Positions 6,020-9,300 of a DNA stretch of 9,300 nucleotides are shown here, in pieces; the stretch's first letter is position 1, and each line of letters begins with the position of its first letter. The DNA is from Sulfidibacterium sp964473895 (GTDB lineage: Bacteria > Bacteroidota > Bacteroidia > Bacteroidales > F082). The stretch lies in assembly GCA_964473895.1 (NCBI GenBank), contig CAYYRE010000126.1, forward strand, positions 1 through 9,300, read 5' to 3'. Under the pieces are notes generated by a model, which searched no databases, was not told the origin of the DNA, and saw only the letters and a program-made list of their open reading frames with translations. Both the position numbers and the translations under genes were made by a program.

Positions 6020-7231
6020 ATGAAACCGACACCCCGGCTACACATTGTTCTGCCTGTGATGAACGAATCTGCCTTTCTTCCCGGATTTCTCGCCTCCCTA
6101 CAGCAACAGCGTTACCGGGATTGGGAACTGACAGTTTGCGTCAACCAGTACGATGGCTGGTGGGAAATGCCTGAAAAAAAGGACATCTGCGAAGACAACA
6201 GAAAGAGCCTTGCTTTGCTGCAACAATGGAAGCAATTTCCGGTGACACTCATCGACCGTTCGTCACCCGGAAAAGGCTGGAGCGCCAAAAAGGGCGGCGT
6301 GGGTCATGCACGCAAAACGGTGATGGATGCTGTGGCGGCACGTGCCGGCGACCATGACATCATGGTCAGCATGGATGCCGATACCCGCTACCCTTCCGGT
6401 TATCTCCTGGAGTTGGCCACCTGGTTTCGTTCGCATCCGCACCATTTGGGACTATCGCTTCCCTATTTTCACGTACTGACCGGAAACCCTGAACACGACC
6501 GGCTTATTCTGCGGTACGAGATCTATATGCGCCATTACGCCTTGAACATGATACGCATCCAAAACCCTTACCGGTTTACCGCCCTTGGCTCGGCCATGGC
6601 GTTTCCGGTTTGGGCTTACCGTAAAGTGGGTGGGCTGACACCGGTACCGGGCGGCGAAGATTTCTACTTTTTACAAAAACTGGTCAAAACAGGCCCCATA
6701 GGCTATACGGCTTCTGCTACAGCTTACCCATCCTCCCGTTTTTCGGACAGGGTCCACTTCGGCACCGGGCCGGCACTCATCAAAGGCCGGAAAGGGCAAT
6801 GGGATGCTTATCCGTTTTATCCGGAAACGCTTTTTGAAAAAGTAAAGGAAACATTCCATAGGTTCCCCGCCTTGTTTGAACACGATATGGCTACTCCCAT
6901 GGACAGCTTTCTCAAACAAACCTTTAAAACGGATGACCTCTGGGGGCCTTTGCGGAAAAACTTCAAAGACCCTATCCATTTTGCAAAGGCTTGTACCGGC
7001 AAAGTGGACGGACTGCGTATTTTACAATTCCTGAAAACAAATTTTCCTGGCAAGGGGAGCGAAGTCAAGCCGTTGACGGCATTTTTACAAAACCATTTTC
7101 CACAGACCCTGACGGAAAAGGAGATGGAGGAATTGGAAAGCAAAGGTTTTGAAAGAGCGGACCTCATGCTCCTTATCCGGCTGCGGCAACGCCTTTATTT
7201 TATCGAAAACGCACAGCGCCGCCAGGGATAA
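6020..7231 (+). CDS. Family 2 glycosyltransferase (GT-A fold)
   Basis: This 403-residue enzyme is predicted to be cytosolic or peripheral, since no membrane helix is visible. It should transfer a sugar from a nucleotide-sugar donor to an unknown acceptor. The N-terminus HIVLPVMNESAFLPGFLASL (8-27) is the typical first strand and helix of GT2 enzymes. The DxD-type metal and nucleotide motif is D119-A-D121 (MVSMDADTRYP). GGEDFYFLQKL at 211-221 supplies the ED acceptor-site motif with the likely catalytic base D214. SDRVHFGTG at 242-250 is a further marked motif. About 150 residues follow without a fold I recognise. The ATG at 6020 directly precedes the first strand. A weak TTG-N18-TACTTTTC resemblance (5983-6011) may be its promoter. 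The gene lies 88 bp after the small basic protein gene and 53 bp before the antiporter. No polysaccharide, teichoic acid or LPS genes surround it, so the pathway is open. Confidence 0.87.
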   Translation: MKPTPRLHIVLPVMNESAFLPGFLASLQQQRYRDWELTVCVNQYDGWWEMPEKKDICEDNRKSLALLQQWKQFPVTLIDRSSPGKGWSAKKGGVGHARKTVMDAVAARAGDHDIMVSMDADTRYPSGYLLELATWFRSHPHHLGLSLPYFHVLTGNPEHDRLILRYEIYMRHYALNMIRIQNPYRFTALGSAMAFPVWAYRKVGGLTPVPGGEDFYFLQKLVKTGPIGYTASATAYPSSRFSDRVHFGTGPALIKGRKGQWDAYPFYPETLFEKVKETFHRFPALFEHDMATPMDSFLKQTFKTDDLWGPLRKNFKDPIHFAKACTGKVDGLRILQFLKTNFPGKGSEVKPLTAFLQNHFPQTLTEKEMEELESKGFERADLMLLIRLRQRLYFIENAQRRQG

Positions 7232-7253
7232 ACCGGCAGGGAAATATTTTCAT

Positions 7254-7261
7254 TATCTTTA
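7254..7261 (+). promoter_or_regulatory. Candidate -7 element upstream of the antiporter
   Basis: TATCTTTA matches the TAnnTTTG consensus at all but the last base and lies 23 bp before the antiporter ATG. The antiporter could thus be transcribed alone as well as by read-through from the glycosyltransferase, as no terminator is visible in the 53-bp gap. No -33 TTG is evident. AAAGGAA at 7266-7272 resembles a ribosome binding site but is too far from the ATG to be convincing. Confidence 0.35.
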
Positions 7262-7284
7262 CCCCAAAGGAAAATCCGATTTTT

Positions 7285-9177
7285 ATGCTGCTGAGCCTCT
7301 CCTTCCATTTTGATTATTATCCTCTGTTATTGGTGGCCGGTGTGGCATGGATTGTTCCCATACTACTCTCTTTGTTACGGTTAAATAAAATTCCGGCGGT
7401 CATTATCGAAATTGTATTCGGATATGTGCTGGGGCACTTCATTTTGCTGGACCATACCCTGCCGAGCTTTCATATTTTGGAGTTTTTGGCCTTGTCGGGA
7501 TTTATCTTCCTTATGTTTCTCGGAGGTCTGGAAATCGATGTGGATCAAATCAGGGCCTCTTTTCCCAAACACAAGTTGAACTTACGCCGGTTTTTGGGTA
7601 ACCCGCTGCTGGCCGGAACAACACACTTTGTCCTGGCCATCTTGCTGGGATACGGTGCCACCCTTGTTTTGGCCCGCCTTATAGAAATTCCGCACACTTG
7701 GTATTTTGCCCTGATTATGGGAACTACTTCGGTGGGCATTGTTTTACCGGTACTGAAAAGCCGGGGGGAACTATCCTCAAAATTCGGCCAAATGCTTATC
7801 ATTTCGGCGGCACTGGCCGACATCCTGAGTATCATTCTGTTTACTTTTACGGCTTTTATCATAAAAAACGGATTCCGGTTCGAGCTGCTTTATATCTTTA
7901 TTCTGTTTGGTGTTTTTTATGCCTTTTACCGTCTTGGCAACAGGATCAAACGCATCACCCCATTCAAAAAACTGGCTTTCCAGCTTTCCCATGCTGCCTC
8001 GCAAATCAGGGTACGCGGAACCATAGTCATGATTCTGATTTTCGTGGTTATGTCGCAATACATCAGCGAAGAGGTGGTTTTACTGGGTGCTTTTTTGAGC
8101 GGGTTAATCCTTTCCACACTGCTGCACAAAGAACGTTCGGTACTGATGATCAAATTGGACGGGATGGGATACGGATTTTTTATTCCCATATTTTTCATCA
8201 TGGTAGGGATGCAATTTGACCCGGCTTCGTTTAAAGAATTTGACCGTTCGTTGTTCGGATTTTTGGCTTTGCTGCTCATCACACTTTTCTTTATAAAAAT
8301 TATCCCTTCCCTGATTTGGTCAAAAATATTCGGTCGCCGGAAAGCCATGGCCGCCGGTTTCTTAATGTCTTCGCGTCTCAGCCTGATTATTGCCGCTTCC
8401 GCCATCGGCTTGCAACTGGGAGTGATCACCCCGGGAATTAATGCCAGTTTTATTCTCATGGCTGTATTCACCTGCCTGCTTTCGCCGGTCATTTTCAACT
8501 TGCTTTATCCCGTTAAAATAACGGAAGGAGAAAAAGTACTGATTATCGGCGGGAGCAGTACCGGCGTGTTGCTGGCCCGGCGCATGAACATTCACGGCAA
8601 AAAAGCGGTCATCGTCGAAAAAGACAAAAACCGATTCCGGGAAATCAAAAGCAAAGGACTCCTTGCCGTTCAGGCCGATGGCACACACGAAAAAACCTAT
8701 CACGACCTGAACCTTGTCCCCGAAAATTATGTGGTGGTGGAAACGGGCAACGACCAACAGAATTTTGAAATTGTCAGGTTTCTGCGAGAGGAACTTTTGC
8801 ACGAACGCCTTATTATGCGCGCCTGCAAGATGCCCTGTGTAGAAAAACTGAACCGCCTCGGTATTGAGTCCATCGACCTGCACCGGGTGCTGGCCACCGC
8901 CATCGAAAACCTTATCCTACGCCCGGCAACTTACCACGACCTGGTGGAAAGTTTTGAAAATTACAGTGTGGAAGAGGTCATCGTCACACGGCAAAGCATC
9001 GATGGCAAAAAAATAAAAGAAATTCCTTTTCATCAAGGAGCCATTCTGATGATGATCACCCGCGACAAGCATTCGTTTATCCCTCACGGGGAAACCTATG
9101 TGCAGCTCGGTGACCGGTTCCACATATTCGGCATGCCCACAGCCTTACTCGAAGTCCGCAAACAGATTCAAAATTAG
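7285..9177 (+). CDS. Kef/CPA2-type cation:proton antiporter with RCK (TrkA_N/TrkA_C) module
   Basis: This 630-residue inner-membrane transporter is expected to exchange K+ or Na+ for H+ and so serve pH or ion balance. Residues 10-407 form the Na+/H+ exchanger domain with about 12 or 13 hydrophobic segments. It contains the Kef-like motif FLGGLEID (78-85), the TTSVG stretch (147-151), and A178-D179 in the helix where CPA antiporters keep their ion-binding Asp. The single Asp, rather than a DD pair, suggests electroneutral exchange; that is inference. Residues 416-545 form an RCK N domain: a Rossmann strand with GGSSTG (422-427), acidic E445 at the end of the second strand suggesting NAD(H), and QADGT (463-467). 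Residues 555-628 form a TrkA_C domain that may bind a regulatory ligand. GGSSTG departs from the canonical GxGxxG, so nucleotide binding may differ. The length fits the family and the start at 7285 precedes the first membrane segment. The transported ion cannot be read from sequence. Confidence 0.92.
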   Translation: MLLSLSFHFDYYPLLLVAGVAWIVPILLSLLRLNKIPAVIIEIVFGYVLGHFILLDHTLPSFHILEFLALSGFIFLMFLGGLEIDVDQIRASFPKHKLNLRRFLGNPLLAGTTHFVLAILLGYGATLVLARLIEIPHTWYFALIMGTTSVGIVLPVLKSRGELSSKFGQMLIISAALADILSIILFTFTAFIIKNGFRFELLYIFILFGVFYAFYRLGNRIKRITPFKKLAFQLSHAASQIRVRGTIVMILIFVVMSQYISEEVVLLGAFLSGLILSTLLHKERSVLMIKLDGMGYGFFIPIFFIMVGMQFDPASFKEFDRSLFGFLALLLITLFFIKIIPSLIWSKIFGRRKAMAAGFLMSSRLSLIIAASAIGLQLGVITPGINASFILMAVFTCLLSPVIFNLLYPVKITEGEKVLIIGGSSTGVLLARRMNIHGKKAVIVEKDKNRFREIKSKGLLAVQADGTHEKTYHDLNLVPENYVVVETGNDQQNFEIVRFLREELLHERLIMRACKMPCVEKLNRLGIESIDLHRVLATAIENLILRPATYHDLVESFENYSVEEVIVTRQSIDGKKIKEIPFHQGAILMMITRDKHSFIPHGETYVQLGDRFHIFGMPTALLEVRKQIQN

Positions 9178-9253
9178 TCTGTTATCTCTGAGCCATACAA
9201 CAATAACACGCCTTTTTCTGTTGTGATTTTAGAAGCATTTTAACACACCCCTA

Positions 9254-9278
9254 TCCCCTCCAGGGAGGGGAATTTTTC
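9254..9278 (+). terminator. Hairpin terminator after the antiporter, possibly a repeat copy
   Basis: TCCCCTC (9254-9260) pairs with GAGGGGA (9265-9271) around a 4-nt loop. AATTTTT follows, where the first A already pairs. It lies 77 bp after the antiporter stop codon, which is a little far but workable. Nothing that looks coding is visible between the stop codon and the window end. Confidence 0.6.
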
Positions 9279-9300
9279 ATAGTAAAAAAGACCATCTTTT

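Noticed and set aside
7926..8498. Minus-strand open frame of 190 codons opposite the antiporter
   Set aside because: The antiporter frame has clear membrane helices and family motifs here, and the opposite frame has no recognisable feature.
9197..9224. Inverted repeat ACAACA/TGTTGT after the antiporter
   Set aside because: A 6-bp AT-rich stem with a 16-nt loop and no T-run is too weak to call a terminator or operator.

Overview
The window looks like a chromosomal segment of a Bacteroidota bacterium, probably from the Bacteroidales side of the phylum, although I cannot place it further. The reasons are promoter elements of the TAnnTTTG type in front of several genes, the near absence of Shine-Dalgarno sequences, AT-rich spacers around moderately GC-rich genes, a tRNA without an encoded CCA end, and the protein types present: a many-PAS hybrid kinase, a REC-kinase hybrid, and a Kef-type antiporter with an RCK domain. 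This assignment is inference from style and was not tested by alignment.

Layout. Positions 1-74 hold a complete tRNA-Arg(TCT) on the plus strand. A hairpin terminator (76-107) follows it, and its T-run contains the stop codon of a gene converging from the other side. Positions 106-5428 carry a two-gene minus-strand signalling operon. The first gene encodes a soluble hybrid histidine kinase with seven PAS domains, a kinase core, a receiver and a helical tail resembling an HPt domain that has lost its histidine. The second gene overlaps it by 44 bp and encodes a receiver-histidine kinase protein with a degenerate G2 box. No DNA-binding output protein is present, so the target of this relay lies outside the window.

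Positions 5429-5727 are a divergent control region. It holds a TAnnTTTG element facing the kinase, and a second one facing a small plus-strand gene. Directly against the second element sits a perfect 9+9 bp inverted repeat that looks like an operator, and a GC-rich hairpin lies in the predicted leader. The small gene (5728-5931) encodes a 67-residue basic protein with a GRP-type N-terminus and no function I can name.

Downstream on the plus strand are a soluble family 2 glycosyltransferase (6020-7231) and a Kef/CPA2-type monovalent cation:proton antiporter with a C-terminal RCK module (7285-9177). The window ends with a C-rich/G-rich hairpin and T-run, probably a terminator and possibly one copy of a dispersed intergenic repeat.

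How the genes relate. The two kinases almost certainly act in one phosphorelay, given their overlap and complementary domains. The glycosyltransferase and antiporter may share a transcript, but nothing in the sequence links their functions. I found no mobile element, CRISPR array or clearly new multi-gene system. The most unusual items are the palindrome and small basic protein, and the relay that ends in a receiver-kinase with an altered ATP lid.
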